From: Bacillus sp. AFS006103
Lineage (GTDB): Bacteria; Bacillota; Bacilli; Bacillales; Cytobacillaceae
Reading direction: 5' to 3'
DNA: 34,647 nt
NCBI GenBank assembly: GCA_002559145.1
Contig: NTXX01000043.1
Coordinates: 1 to 34,647, forward strand
Below are positions 6,137 through 14,491 of this stretch, one piece after another. The notes under the pieces were generated by a model. The model saw only the letters and a list, made by a program, of their open reading frames with translations, searched no databases and was not told the DNA's origin. The translations under genes were made by a program, and so were the position numbers. Every line of letters begins with the position of its first letter. Within the stretch, counting starts at the first letter, position 1.

Positions 6137-8878
6137 CTAGCCCTCCTTCGTAAACAGCCAAACTTGCATCAATGAGAACAGCTGTTCTAAGTTAATTGGC
6201 TTGCTAATATAATCGGATGCTCCTGCCTCCAGGCATTCTTCTCTGCTGTGTTTCATCGCCTTTGCTGTTAGAGCGATGATTGGTATAGTTTCAAAGAATC
6301 GTATCTTACGAATATGTTGGATCGCCTCAAACCCATCCATCTCTGGCATCATAATATCCATTAAAATCAGGTCCGTTTCAGGATGAACATTTAAAACCTC
6401 CAACGCTTCCCTGCCGTTTTCTGCCACCAGGATGTCCATTTCATGATTTTCCAGCGCAATCGTTAAGGCATATACATTACGGATATCATCATCAACGATA
6501 AGTACTTTCTTATTTCTCAGGATCGATTTCCCTTGTTTGATCTTTGGCTCATCCCTTAAAACTGGAACATTCGTGTTCACTAAATAGTTCTCTTCCAAAC
6601 TGATCGCTGCTTCTGTTCGAGCCATAGAAAGTGGCTCGATTTTGTTATTCATTTGACCGTATGGCAAATATAATGTAAATGTACTTCCCTTTCCGATTTC
6701 ACTTGATACTTCTATAAACCCGCCTAATAAATGAGCCATTTCCCGACAAATGGATAGGCCTAATCCCGTGCCGCCATATTGCCGGCTTGTCGTACCATCT
6801 GCTTGCCTGAACGCATCAAAAATGGTCTCTTGTTTTTCATTTTCGATGCCAATACCAGTATCAATGACGGAAAAAGCAAGCATCTGTTCGGCCTGATGTT
6901 TTTCCCCCACGTTTTTCATGACCTGGCGGATTTGTAAGGTGACACTGCCACTTTCTGTGAATTTAAACGCATTGGAAAGGAGATTTTTTAAAATTTGCTG
7001 TAATCGTTGTTCATCGGTAAAGAATGTTGTTGACAATTCACTTTCCCTTTCGATTGTAAAATGAACCTTCTGCTGATTGGCAATCGGTGAGAATTGGTGA
7101 TAAATAAAATCACTTACCTCATTTAGTTGGACTTCATTGGAAATTATATCTAGTTTTCCAGACTCTACTTTTGCCAAATCTAATATGTCATTTATTAAGT
7201 TCAATAAATCATTACCCGAAGTGTAAATGGTTTTCATGTATTCCAGTTGCTTTAGTGTCAGATTCCCTTCTCCGTTTTCAGAGAGGATCTGTGCTAGTAT
7301 AAGCAAACTATTCAGTGGCGTTCTTAGTTCATGGGACATATTTGCTAGAAACTCAGATTTATATCGAGAACTTAGCTCGAGCTGCTGTGCTTTTTCTTCA
7401 AGCGCCGCACTAACCTCCTGTATTTCAAAGTTCCTTTGTTTAGACGCTTCATACTGTTCCTCTAGTTTTTCATTTGTCGACCTTAACTCCTCTTGCTGCA
7501 TTTGGAGCTCCTCTGATTGGGCTTGCAATTCTTCTGTCAGGGCTTGTGATTCTTGCAATAGCTTTTCTACCTTCATGTGGTTGATAATACTATTAATCTT
7601 AATCCCTAAATTGTTATTCACTTCTTCAAGCAGCTTTATTTGTAATGGGGTTAACGTCTCAAAAGAGGCCATTTCTATTACCGCAAGTACTTGGTCTTCA
7701 AATAATACGGGTAAAATCATAATCGCCCTAGGAGAAGCTTCTCCCAGACCTGAACCGATTTTTAGGTAATCGTCGGGAACTTGGTTTAAATGAATGGGCC
7801 GCTTTGAAAGTGCACATTGCCCAATCAATCCCTCCCCCAAACGAAATTGCTTTCGTTCTTGCTCGAAAGCATTAGAGGCAAAGGAAGAAATTCTTGTTAA
7901 ATACTGATTGCTTTTTTCTACTTCCTTTAAATAAAAGATGCCGTGGCTCGCTCCTACCATAGGTGCAAGCTTTGTGATTAGCATACTGGCTAGCATTTCC
8001 ACATTTTCCACCTCTGGATACAAGGTGGCAATTTCAGCGATTTTTGTATTCAGCCAGCTCAGCTCTTCTGCTTCTTCTTTTAATTGTTTGTCGTTTCTAC
8101 TATGTTTCTCAAGTGCATTAGCCATTTTATTAAAGGCCACGGCGATTTCACTCAATTCCCCTTTTGTGGTAATCTCAATACGCGGTAATGTATCAAAATC
8201 ACTGGCCGTTGCCTGTTTCATCACGTCTGTTACCTTGTTAAGATTGTTGCTGGTGCTTTTTATGATCCATATGGCAAAACCTATACCGAGGATTAAGCCG
8301 ATTACAAGGTAAATATAAATATTTTCAACTGCCCAATTATAGGTATCTTTTGAACGTAACAGTTCATTCTTCATGCCTTGTTCTTGTAAGCCATATAGCA
8401 GTTCTGTCATTTGAATCATTCTTTGCCTTAATAGTTCAGATTCAGTCCAAAAGGTTGCCGTAAGTTCAGCGTTAGGATTGATTTTCCTTTCCGACAGCGC
8501 TTGCTGACCCATATTTCGGTATGATTCATGTAATAGTTTTAATTTACTAATAAGCTCTTGAGATTTTTCTTGGGTGTCCTTTTTCTCGAGTGAAGCCATC
8601 GCCATTTGTAAATTTGAATTTGAATTTTCCCATGCATTCAATGAGTCTGAAGGGATTGCCTCCCCACGCTCTTTCAACATGGTATGTAATTCCTTTGTTA
8701 TGGTTGAAGTCTCTTCTTTCATCGTGGAAGCAATTTCGATTCTCTCATTTAAATCATTAATCACAACGTTCATTTTTACTGTCGATTGTTCCAGCATGTT
8801 CATTAATATCACAACGATAATCGTAATGAACAAAAGTAATGATCCTATGCTCGTATAAAGCTTTGTTCGAAATCTCAT
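6137..8878 (-). CDS. Membrane hybrid histidine kinase: 4-helix sensor, HAMP, GAF, HisKA, HATPase, REC
   Basis: 913 residues from ATG 8878. TM1 is about 12-29 and TM2 about 187-206, enclosing a helical extracytoplasmic sensor of the 4HB_MCP kind. HAMP is about 208-262 and GAF about 290-435 (GIFYLKEVEKS, GEGLIGQCALSKRPIHLNQV). A long Q/E-rich coiled coil spans 436-505 (EELQAQSEELQMQQEELRST). HisKA has H516 in LANMSHELRTPLNSLL. The ATPase has N-box LKNLLSNAFKF, DTGIGIENE and GGTGLGLSI. The C-terminal receiver has D841 in LILMDIMMPEMDG. A longer frame starts at 8905, but AGGAGG at 8888-8883 serves the ATG at 8878. It is first in the minus-strand operon. The coiled coil and GAF resemble the large hybrid kinases linked to CheR/CheB in Bacillaceae. 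Confidence 0.92.
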   Translation of the reverse strand: MRFRTKLYTSIGSLLLFITIIVVILMNMLEQSTVKMNVVINDLNERIEIASTMKEETSTITKELHTMLKERGEAIPSDSLNAWENSNSNLQMAMASLEKKDTQEKSQELISKLKLLHESYRNMGQQALSERKINPNAELTATFWTESELLRQRMIQMTELLYGLQEQGMKNELLRSKDTYNWAVENIYIYLVIGLILGIGFAIWIIKSTSNNLNKVTDVMKQATASDFDTLPRIEITTKGELSEIAVAFNKMANALEKHSRNDKQLKEEAEELSWLNTKIAEIATLYPEVENVEMLASMLITKLAPMVGASHGIFYLKEVEKSNQYLTRISSFASNAFEQERKQFRLGEGLIGQCALSKRPIHLNQVPDDYLKIGSGLGEASPRAIMILPVLFEDQVLAVIEMASFETLTPLQIKLLEEVNNNLGIKINSIINHMKVEKLLQESQALTEELQAQSEELQMQQEELRSTNEKLEEQYEASKQRNFEIQEVSAALEEKAQQLELSSRYKSEFLANMSHELRTPLNSLLILAQILSENGEGNLTLKQLEYMKTIYTSGNDLLNLINDILDLAKVESGKLDIISNEVQLNEVSDFIYHQFSPIANQQKVHFTIERESELSTTFFTDEQRLQQILKNLLSNAFKFTESGSVTLQIRQVMKNVGEKHQAEQMLAFSVIDTGIGIENEKQETIFDAFRQADGTTSRQYGGTGLGLSICREMAHLLGGFIEVSSEIGKGSTFTLYLPYGQMNNKIEPLSMARTEAAISLEENYLVNTNVPVLRDEPKIKQGKSILRNKKVLIVDDDIRNVYALTIALENHEMDILVAENGREALEVLNVHPETDLILMDIMMPEMDGFEAIQHIRKIRFFETIPIIALTAKAMKHSREECLEAGASDYISKPINLEQLFSLMQVWLFTKEG

Positions 8879-9081
8879 AAAACCTCCTACTTTGCTAATA
8901 ATCATGGGTTATATTGTTAGATTCTTAAATGAGCTAAACTAGTAAAAATTTTCTCATTCTTTCATGATACTTTAAATTCCTTAGTATCGTCCATATGATA
9001 TTTTAGTAAGTTAGAAAGTTTACTTTGGTAGAATTAACCATATATAATTGGAAATATCCCCCTGTTCTTTCTGAGTTCATT

Positions 9082-9108
9082 AAAAAAGCAAGGCCTGTAT
9101 GGCCCTGC
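9082..9108 (-). terminator. Terminator of the cupredoxin gene
   Basis: GCAAGGCC (9088-9095) and GGCCCTGC (9101-9108) pair over 8 bases with one G-T, loop 5. On the minus strand a T6 run follows at 9087-9082. It sits immediately after the cupredoxin stop. Confidence 0.85.
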
Positions 9109-9111
9109 GTG

Positions 9112-9495
9112 TTATTTGACTACTACTTTTCCAACCATTCCTTCCTGGAAATGGTAACGACATATCAGTTCATATGTACCGAGATTTTCCGGTTTCACGG
9201 TAATGGTTTTTTCTTTTCCCGGCTGGACTTCGGCATCAATTCTGAGCTTTTCAATTGTGAACGTGTGCTCTTTCTTACCTTCGTTTTTCAATATCAACGT
9301 TGTCGTTTTTCCATTCGGAATAGTGATGACGTTCGGATTAAAGTAATTATCGTTCATCTTGACCTCGATTGTTGACTCCATCAACTTTTTTACTACCCCG
9401 GATTCAGCAAATACACTGAGTGAGCCTGGTGTTGCCATAACCAAAATCATTGTAAGCAAAACGATCGATCCAGTTAACCACTTTTTCGCAGACAT
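9112..9495 (-). CDS. Exported cupredoxin-domain copper protein
   Basis: 127 residues. Residues 5-30 are a signal peptide ending V-F-A (likely cut after A30). Residues 42-127 form one Greek-key cupredoxin domain: YFNPNVITIPNGKTTTLILK, then KKEHTFTI, an E-V-Q-P-G-K-E-K-T loop, and the C-terminal copper loop LICRYHFQEGMVG. The visible type 1 copper ligands are H77, C112, H115 and M120. Membership of the cupredoxin-like (plastocyanin/azurin) superfamily is therefore well supported. The redox partner is not evident. The start has AAAGGAGGG 6 bases ahead. A candidate promoter lies at 9540-9566, and the gene stands alone. Confidence 0.88.
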   Translation of the reverse strand: MSAKKWLTGSIVLLTMILVMATPGSLSVFAESGVVKKLMESTIEVKMNDNYFNPNVITIPNGKTTTLILKNEGKKEHTFTIEKLRIDAEVQPGKEKTITVKPENLGTYELICRYHFQEGMVGKVVVK

Positions 9496-9539
9496 TGCAA
9501 TCCCTCCTTTCTAAAATACTATTTTTCCCTATTCATCAA

Positions 9540-9566
9540 ATATTATCACTATAAAATGGGTTGCAA
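9540..9566 (-). promoter_or_regulatory. Candidate promoter of the cupredoxin gene
   Basis: On the minus strand TTGCAA (9566-9561), a 15-base spacer, then TAATAT (9545-9540), about 45 bases before the start codon. The spacer is 2 short of ideal, so confidence is modest. Confidence 0.4.
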
Positions 9567-9636
9567 CGTGCAAAAACACAAATTCCTGTATGCCCAACTC
9601 TATTGACCTTTACAGTTGAACAAGCGCCAATAATTG

Positions 9637-9666
9637 TTTCAACACTCTCCCCATTTACTTTATAAT
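9637..9666 (+). promoter_or_regulatory. SigA-type promoter of the YkvA-like gene
   Basis: TTTCAA (9637-9642), 18-base spacer, TATAAT (9661-9666), followed 24 bases later by the ATG behind GAGGGGGAG. Confidence 0.6.
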
Positions 9667-9689
9667 CATTACTAACGAGGGGGAGTTAG

Positions 9690-10088
9690 ATGGAACAAGA
9701 AAATACTTTAACAAAATTAAAAAACTACGCGAGAAAACTAAAACAAAATTTATTCGTCCTTTATTTAGCATACAAAGATAATAGAGTTCCTTGGTACGCT
9801 AAATGGGTTGCTATTTGTGTAGTTGCTTATGCTTTTAGTCCCATCGATTTGATCCCTGATTTCATTCCTGTATTGGGCTATCTCGACGACATAATTATTG
9901 TTCCGTTAGGCATTTCACTAGCACTAAAATTAATCCCAGCTTACATTATTGAAGAAAACAGAGAAAAGGCTGAAGAAATTAGGAAAAATGGTAAACCAAA
10001 AAACTGGTTTGTTGCTGTACTATTCATTCTAATTTGGATTTCACTTGCGTTTTGGGTTGGTAAATTATTATGCGGTATATTTTATTGA
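9690..10088 (+). CDS. YkvA-family (DUF1232) membrane protein
   Basis: 132 residues. The DUF1232 signature spans about 30-75: VPWYAKWVAICVVAYAFSPI followed by DLIPDFIPVLGYLDD, with the SPIDLIPDFIPVLGYLDD core unmistakable. A further hydrophobic segment at 110-130 (FVAVLFILIWISLAFWVGKL) ends the protein. The family is widespread in Firmicutes and proteobacteria and has no agreed biochemical role. Start is ATG 9690 behind GGGGGAG, with a good SigA promoter upstream. Monocistronic. No clear terminator was found, and the DNA after it passes into the repeat block at 10238-10440. Confidence 0.88.
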   Translation: MEQENTLTKLKNYARKLKQNLFVLYLAYKDNRVPWYAKWVAICVVAYAFSPIDLIPDFIPVLGYLDDIIIVPLGISLALKLIPAYIIEENREKAEEIRKNGKPKNWFVAVLFILIWISLAFWVGKLLCGIFY

Positions 10089-10237
10089 AATTATTTAAAT
10101 CCATTTTAGTAGGATGAAATCTTTTTACAGTGGGACATAAGAATAACCGCAGAATGTCAGATCTTCCTGAATTGCTTATTACGAAGAAGTTTGAAAACCA
10201 TTTCCGCCTTCTCGTATTGATTTTTGCGTAGGTATGA

Positions 10238-10440
10238 GAATTCATAGGCGGAAAATTTCCGTCTAATGTTTATTGAGGAAGCTAAAGAAGCAGATATAAG
10301 CGGAGATCTTCCTGTTAACTCCTCTAAATAATACAATATCTAAAGATTTGGATCATCTAAGCGGAAAAACTCCCCTTATTCTTAGGGAAATATTAGTATT
10401 TCCCAAATTAGCCGGATTTTCTCCGTTTATTTTTCAAACA
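10238..10440. repeat. Cluster of four GCGGAA/TCCGTC repeat units
   Basis: Imperfect palindromic units start near 10243 (GGCGGAAAATTTCCGTCTAA), 10300 (AGCGGAGATCTTCCTGTTAA), 10360 (AGCGGAAAAACTCCCCTTAT) and 10411 (AGCCGGATTTTCTCCGTTTA), spaced 51-60 bases. They match the two units at 216-294. The first unit is the best palindrome and the later ones are progressively degraded. A possible fifth, heavily decayed unit lies near 10190-10210. The cluster abuts the broken 5' end of the DUF3231 remnant, so repeat spread and gene truncation may be linked. Confidence 0.65.
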
Positions 10441-10446
10441 CTTTGA

Positions 10447-10881
10447 AATCAACATTCAGTTATAGCAGAGCCTAATATTACTGGGATGCAATTGATGATT
10501 GCTTTTGAACAAGTCGCTAAAGAGCTAGATGTAAAAAAATATTTTACTAAAGGAAAAGAACTTGCAAAAGAGATTATTTCCATGATGAGTAAACTTTTAT
10601 TAGATAGTGACTTACCTGCACCTACTACTTGGGCTGGCGTGATTACAGCTTCGACTATATCACCCTTTTCTGACAAACTTTTGATGTATAACACGAATTT
10701 ATTAACAATCTTCGGACTTGGAAGCAATTCAGTGGGAGCAGCATTTAGTTTTAGAAATGATATGTTATTACATTTGGGGAATATCATGGCGAGACAGTTT
10801 GATTTTGCAAAAGATGGTGGAATAATTTTAATAAAACATGGTTGGATGGAGGAACCGCCTTCATCCATTGACCGCACATAA
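10447..10881 (+). pseudogene. C-terminal remnant of a DUF3231-family gene
   Basis: The frame is open from just after a TGA at 10444-10446 to TAA 10879-10881. The sequence (GMQLMIAFEQVAKELDVKKY, GKELAKEIISMMSKLL, DLPAPTTWAG, STISPFSDKLLMY, DGGIILIKHGWMEEPP) matches the last third of DUF3231 proteins, which are normally about 330 residues with two four-helix repeats. About 200 N-terminal residues are missing, the first ATG (10486) has no ribosome site, and the end (SIDRT) is shorter than usual. An inserted or recombined repeat cluster lies directly upstream. A minus-strand frame over the same DNA is a shadow. I call it a broken gene, with a small chance that it is expressed as a half-size protein. 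Confidence 0.7.
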
Positions 10882-10953
10882 TTCTCCCAAACGAGGTTAT
10901 CCTTTTATTGAGTTCTTTTATACGCTTTTGTAAACATCAATGAGGTGATGGAA

Positions 10954-11442
10954 ATGTCTAAGCTGATGAAACAAGAAGAAATGGAAACATTAAGAGAGTT
11001 AATCAAAGACGTAGGCACGGCCATGCTGACCACTGTATCTGAAGATGGGCTTGTTTCTCGTCCTATGAAAACACAAGAAATAGAGTTTGATGGTGACTTA
11101 TGGTTCTTCACCAAGAAAGAAACAAATAAATATGAAGAAATTTCACATGGTCAGGATGTTAATGTGACTTATGCTGGTAAATCCTATGTTTCCGTTCGTG
11201 GAAGAGCGGAGATCGTTGAGGATTTAGACAAGAAAAAGGATTTGTGGAGCAAAGCATATGAGACAATTATGCAAACTTCTTATGATGATCCTAACGTTAT
11301 CCTGATTAAGGTAAAAGCGGAAGCAGCCGAATATTGGGAAACCGGCAATTTTACGAAGAAAATTGCCTTTCTCTATAAACGCATGACAGGGCAAAGTTCT
11401 AAATCGACAGATGTAAATGAAACTGTTGAATTGAATAGTTAA
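10954..11442 (+). CDS. Pyridoxamine 5'-phosphate oxidase-like general stress protein (YdaG/GSP26 type)
   Basis: About 162 residues. The split-barrel FMN-binding domain covers 8-140: MLTTVSEDGLVSRPMKTQEI, DGDLWFFTKKETNKYEEIS, VNVTYAGKSYVSVRGRAEIV and ILIKVKAEAAEYWETGNF. This order, and the W-F-F-T and A-E-Y-W motifs, are those of B. subtilis general stress protein 26 (YdaG) and relatives, which bind flavin but lack pyridoxine synthesis genes. Three in-frame starts are close together (GTG 10945, ATG 10948, ATG 10954); TGAGGTG at 10941-10947 best serves ATG 10954. Likely cytosolic. No SigB promoter could be assigned with confidence. Confidence 0.87.
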   Translation: MSKLMKQEEMETLRELIKDVGTAMLTTVSEDGLVSRPMKTQEIEFDGDLWFFTKKETNKYEEISHGQDVNVTYAGKSYVSVRGRAEIVEDLDKKKDLWSKAYETIMQTSYDDPNVILIKVKAEAAEYWETGNFTKKIAFLYKRMTGQSSKSTDVNETVELNS

Positions 11443-11557
11443 CAGCAAAAGATGAATTGTCAGGCCCTAGGACAATCTTAACAATATTTAAACGATTATT
11501 TTATTAAAGGAACCTATGGGGATTAGATTAAATAAGAGGGAATGTAGGGAGTTTTGG

Positions 11558-11848
11558 TCATGTAGCCTTCCAATAGTCAATTAGGTACTCGACTTGTTTT
11601 TTGTCAACTATGTTTACAGCAAAATAAACAATATCCTTATATTTCATTTTTCTAATTGGATTTTTTGCAACATTATGCATTTCTCTAAAAACCATTATAT
11701 CCGGTATTGTAAAGGCAACTAAGATAATCGACTTCTTACCGTTTATGCCCCAGGTACCTCTTGTCCCTATAACAGGAGGTACCGGGCTTTTCTTACTTTT
11801 TAGATAATTGTAAACCCACTCTTGTTCACTTAAGGTTTTTTCACTCAT
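11558..11848 (-). CDS. Conserved-looking 96-residue protein, unrecognised
   Basis: The frame has a strong GGGAGG ribosome site 9 bases before ATG 11848 and sound protein composition: MSEKTLSEQEWVYNYLKSKK, an S-P-V-P-P-V-I-G-T-R-G-T-W-G segment, a hydrophobic strand (KSIILVAFTIPDIMVF), and a C-terminal V-D-K-K-Q-V-E-Y-L-I-D-Y-W helix. There is no signal peptide and no Cys. It lies just downstream of the frameshifted dioxygenase, separated by 63 bases, on the same strand, and may be the last gene of that transcript. I cannot name the family. Confidence 0.6.
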   Translation of the reverse strand: MSEKTLSEQEWVYNYLKSKKSPVPPVIGTRGTWGINGKKSIILVAFTIPDIMVFREMHNVAKNPIRKMKYKDIVYFAVNIVDKKQVEYLIDYWKAT

Positions 11849-11911
11849 ATAATTAGACCTCCCTTATTTGAACGGTTCTTCAATTATTGAAAATGATAAG
11901 TTTACTTTCAT

Positions 11912-12752
11912 TTACTGAAAGTCTTCCTTGAATACCGCAAAACCTGGTGGGTCGGTCGTAATTTCGAAGAGAATACCTCCTCCTTCATTAAAATACACTG
12001 CTTTAAAGTAATTTCTGTCACGAACTTCAGTCGGATAATAACTTATATCTTGGAGAAGTGAACTCCATTTGAGAAGTTCTTCTTCATCCTTTGCCCTCCA
12101 TGCAATATGGTGAACCGTTCCTGCTCCCATCAACCCTCGCACTGAAGGATTTAAGTGAATATCAATAGTGTTTCCTATATTTCCATCAGATTTAAATCTT
12201 AGAAATTTATTCTCTTGCCCAATGCAATCTAGCACTAAAATATTTTCTAGAACAACCGTTGTATTATGTGGTTGTTCAGAGAACAGAACAGCACCACCAA
12301 ATCCTTTATCGCATTTTCTGCCTAACTCCCCCAAAGCTCCAAGTGTTAGTTGATTCTACGTCTCGTTCTATCAATTCAAGTTGGAGTCCGTCAGGATCGT
12401 TAAACTTCAAATATTTCTCACCAAAACGAATGGATGAAGTAAATACCACTCCGAATTTCTGCAATCGATTTTTCCAAAATGTTGTCGAACCTTTTGGTAT
12501 AACATAACTTGTTACACCAACCTGACCGGTCCCAATTCGACCTTTTAGCTGTTTAGCCCATGGAAAAAAAGTGATAACAGTACCCGGTTGACCGCTTTCA
12601 TTCCCGAAATATAGATGGTACACTTCTGGTCGATCAAAATTAATGGTCTTTTTAATAAGTCGTAACCCAAGTACACCTGCATAAAAATCAATATTTCTTT
12701 GTGCATCGTTTACCATCGCTGAGATGTGATGAATACCTGCTGTTTTTTGCAT
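11912..12752 (-). pseudogene. Frameshifted, C-truncated MhqO-like ring-cleaving dioxygenase
   Basis: Two overlapping frames make one gene. Codons from 12752 give the first VOC module (MQKTAGIHHISAMVNDAQRN up to NTWSFGGV). From about 12335 the other frame gives the second module (KGFGGAVLFSEQPHNTTVV, GTVHHIAWRA, ILFEITTDPPGFA). The intact paralogue at 13425-14363 aligns throughout (NSWNFGGV then KGFGGATLLSTQPHNTADLL). The break lies between the two modules, a +1 or -2 shift near 12310-12335. The end is also short: it stops at FKEDFQ where the paralogue continues for about 38 residues. Metal-ligand-like HH and E positions are kept. Either a decaying duplicate or a base-calling indel. Confidence 0.85.
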
Positions 12753-12791
12753 TTTAACCTCTCCATTTCATCAATGGGTTTTTATAAGGAA

Positions 12792-13410
12792 TTATTTAGG
12801 TCTTGCAATCTCAAATATTTCACCTATTTTAGCGTAATTATTGCCAGCCAATCTGCTAACCGCAGCTAAGCCCCTTGGGTCAATTCTCCCATTTTCATAA
12901 ATGTCATTTTCAATATGAAATTGAACAACTCTTCCAATGATCAGTTCACAACCGGGCGTATCAGTGCCGCCCAATTCTAAGGAATGCTCTAATGAACATT
13001 CCATTCTGATTTTCGCTTCCTTTATACCTGGTACAGAAACTTTCACACTTTCTACTGGAGTTAAGGTAGCTAATTCAATCTCACTCTGTTCAGGAGGAAG
13101 GTTTGCAGCTGTTTTATTTATCTTTTTAACATTTTGTTCGTCAACAATATGAACCACAAATTGCTTGGATTCGATAATATTTCTTACTGTATCCTTTTGC
13201 TTCCCAGATGAACGTTGGAAAGATAATGAAATCATCGGGGGATTGGATGAAACGATATTAAAATAACTGAATGGTGCACCGTTCAAAACACCATCTTTCA
13301 TAAATCGTTGTGACGAAAGCAATTGGTCTTGGGATGATGCTTCCTATTAGAAATTTATAATTTTCTCTTTCGGTAATTTGAGTTGGATCTATCGAAAGCA
13401 ATAAAATCAT
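12792..13410 (-). pseudogene. Frameshifted flavin reductase-like (DIM6/NTAB) gene
   Basis: From ATG 13410 the frame reads MILLLSIDPTQITERENYKF, then GSIIPRPIAFVTT, the standard N-terminus of the flavin reductase-like family. About 13290-13305 it shifts by one base into the downstream frame KDGVLNGAPFSYFNIVSSNP, followed by SLSFQRSSGKQKDTVRNIIE, and FIxxHIVDEQ, GTDTPGCELIIGRVV and RLAGNNYAKIGEIFEI. Between T-T and K-D-G-V there are 7 bases where 6 are expected. The longer downstream frame opens at a TTG (13322) without a ribosome site. The gene starts 14 bases after the intact mhqO, so it is in the same operon. In this setting it would supply or bind reduced FMN for quinone detoxification. It is a pseudogene unless the indel is an error. 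Confidence 0.82.
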
Positions 13411-13424
13411 TCCCTTTCGTAAAA

Positions 13425-14363
13425 TCAGTCTAGTTCTCTTACTTCAATCGGTAGCAATTCTCGTTCTAACTTTGCTCTTTGCGGTTCATATTGTTCTGGT
13501 AGCATTAATTTTTCACCCATTGTCGCTTGCGATTCATCATGAGCAAATCCTGGGGGATCAGTAGCAATCTCAAATAAAATTTCCCCATGCTCTCTAAAGT
13601 AAATAGCATTAAAGTAGTTTCGATCCTGTACAGGAGTGACACCATATCCGTTTGATCCCACATACTTTTGCCAATCCAATTGATCTTGGTCATGAATAGC
13701 TCGCCATGCAATGTGGTGTACAGTTCCCCCCCCCATTTGTCCACGTCCAATTGGTGTTAATTTTAAGTCGATTATGTTTCCGATGTCGGCTGAAGAACGG
13801 AAACGGATGAAGTCTTTTTCTTCTCCAATGAATTCAAGTCCCATTACTTTTTCTAACAAATCTGCCGTATTGTGTGGTTGGGTCGATAATAGAGTAGCTC
13901 CACCAAAACCTTTTATGGCGACCTCAGGTGTTACCCCTCCAAAGTTCCAAGAATTCACTTCTCCTTCTTCTCTTTCAACAATTTCCAAGTGAAGTCCATG
14001 TGGATCATCAAATTCCAAATACTGTTCTCCAAACCGCTCCATCTTTGTATAAGAAACGTTGAACTTTTCTAGTCGTTGTTCCCAAAACTCCATGGCACCC
14101 TTAGGAACAACATAAGAAGTTACTCCTACTTGACCGTCACCAATTATTCCTTGATTAGCTCCAGCCCATGGAAAGAATGTAATAATTGTTCCGGGTTTTC
14201 CACCTTCGTTACCAAAATAAAGATGATAAGTACCTGGATCATCGAAATTTACAGTTTGTTTTACTAATCGCAAACCCAAAACTCCTGCATAAAAATCAAC
14301 ATTTTCTTGTGGATGACCGACAATTGCGGTGATATGGTGAATACCCATTGTTTTTTTACTCAT
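13425..14363 (-). CDS. mhqO: Ring-cleaving dioxygenase of the MhqA/MhqE/MhqO family
   Basis: 312 residues, normal family length, with two VOC modules: 1-150 (GIHHITAIVGHPQENVDFYA, HLYFGNEGGKPGTIITFFPW) and 151-300 (KGFGGATLLSTQPHNTADLL, GGGTVHHIAWRA, DRNYFNAIYFREHGEILFEI, ATDPPGFAHDE). B. subtilis MhqA, MhqE and MhqO are glyoxalase-fold dioxygenases induced by methylhydroquinone and catechol and repressed by MhqR. The nearby MhqR operators, mhqR and the DoxX gene support assignment to that regulon, though the exact paralogue (E or O) cannot be settled by eye. Start ATG 14363 is behind AAAAGGGAG. It is 128 bases downstream of the DoxX gene with no clear terminator between, so probably one transcript. 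Confidence 0.87.
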   Translation of the reverse strand: MSKKTMGIHHITAIVGHPQENVDFYAGVLGLRLVKQTVNFDDPGTYHLYFGNEGGKPGTIITFFPWAGANQGIIGDGQVGVTSYVVPKGAMEFWEQRLEKFNVSYTKMERFGEQYLEFDDPHGLHLEIVEREEGEVNSWNFGGVTPEVAIKGFGGATLLSTQPHNTADLLEKVMGLEFIGEEKDFIRFRSSADIGNIIDLKLTPIGRGQMGGGTVHHIAWRAIHDQDQLDWQKYVGSNGYGVTPVQDRNYFNAIYFREHGEILFEIATDPPGFAHDESQATMGEKLMLPEQYEPQRAKLERELLPIEVRELD

Positions 14364-14491
14364 TTTTTACACTCCCTTTTGATTGTAAAATCCAATTATT
14401 TAAAGAACTTAATACCTTATTTTGTTCCTATTTTAATAATTAACTCTTATAGTATTTATCTTGAAATTGAGTATCCTCCATTTGAGATATT

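Noticed and set aside
7227..8858. Long plus-strand frames opposite the membrane kinase gene
   Set aside because: Ser/Cys/Phe-rich antisense shadows of a strongly supported kinase coding sequence.
10024..10245. 73-codon minus-strand frame
   Set aside because: Overlaps the YkvA-like gene end and the repeat region; low-quality composition and no ribosome site.
216..10440. Possible CRISPR array from the regularly spaced GCGGAA units
   Set aside because: Units are imperfect and diverging, spacers vary from about 30 to 40 bases, clusters have only two and four units, and no cas gene is present.
10449..10877. 142-codon minus-strand frame
   Set aside because: Exact shadow of the DUF3231 remnant, whose plus-strand reading has clear family motifs.
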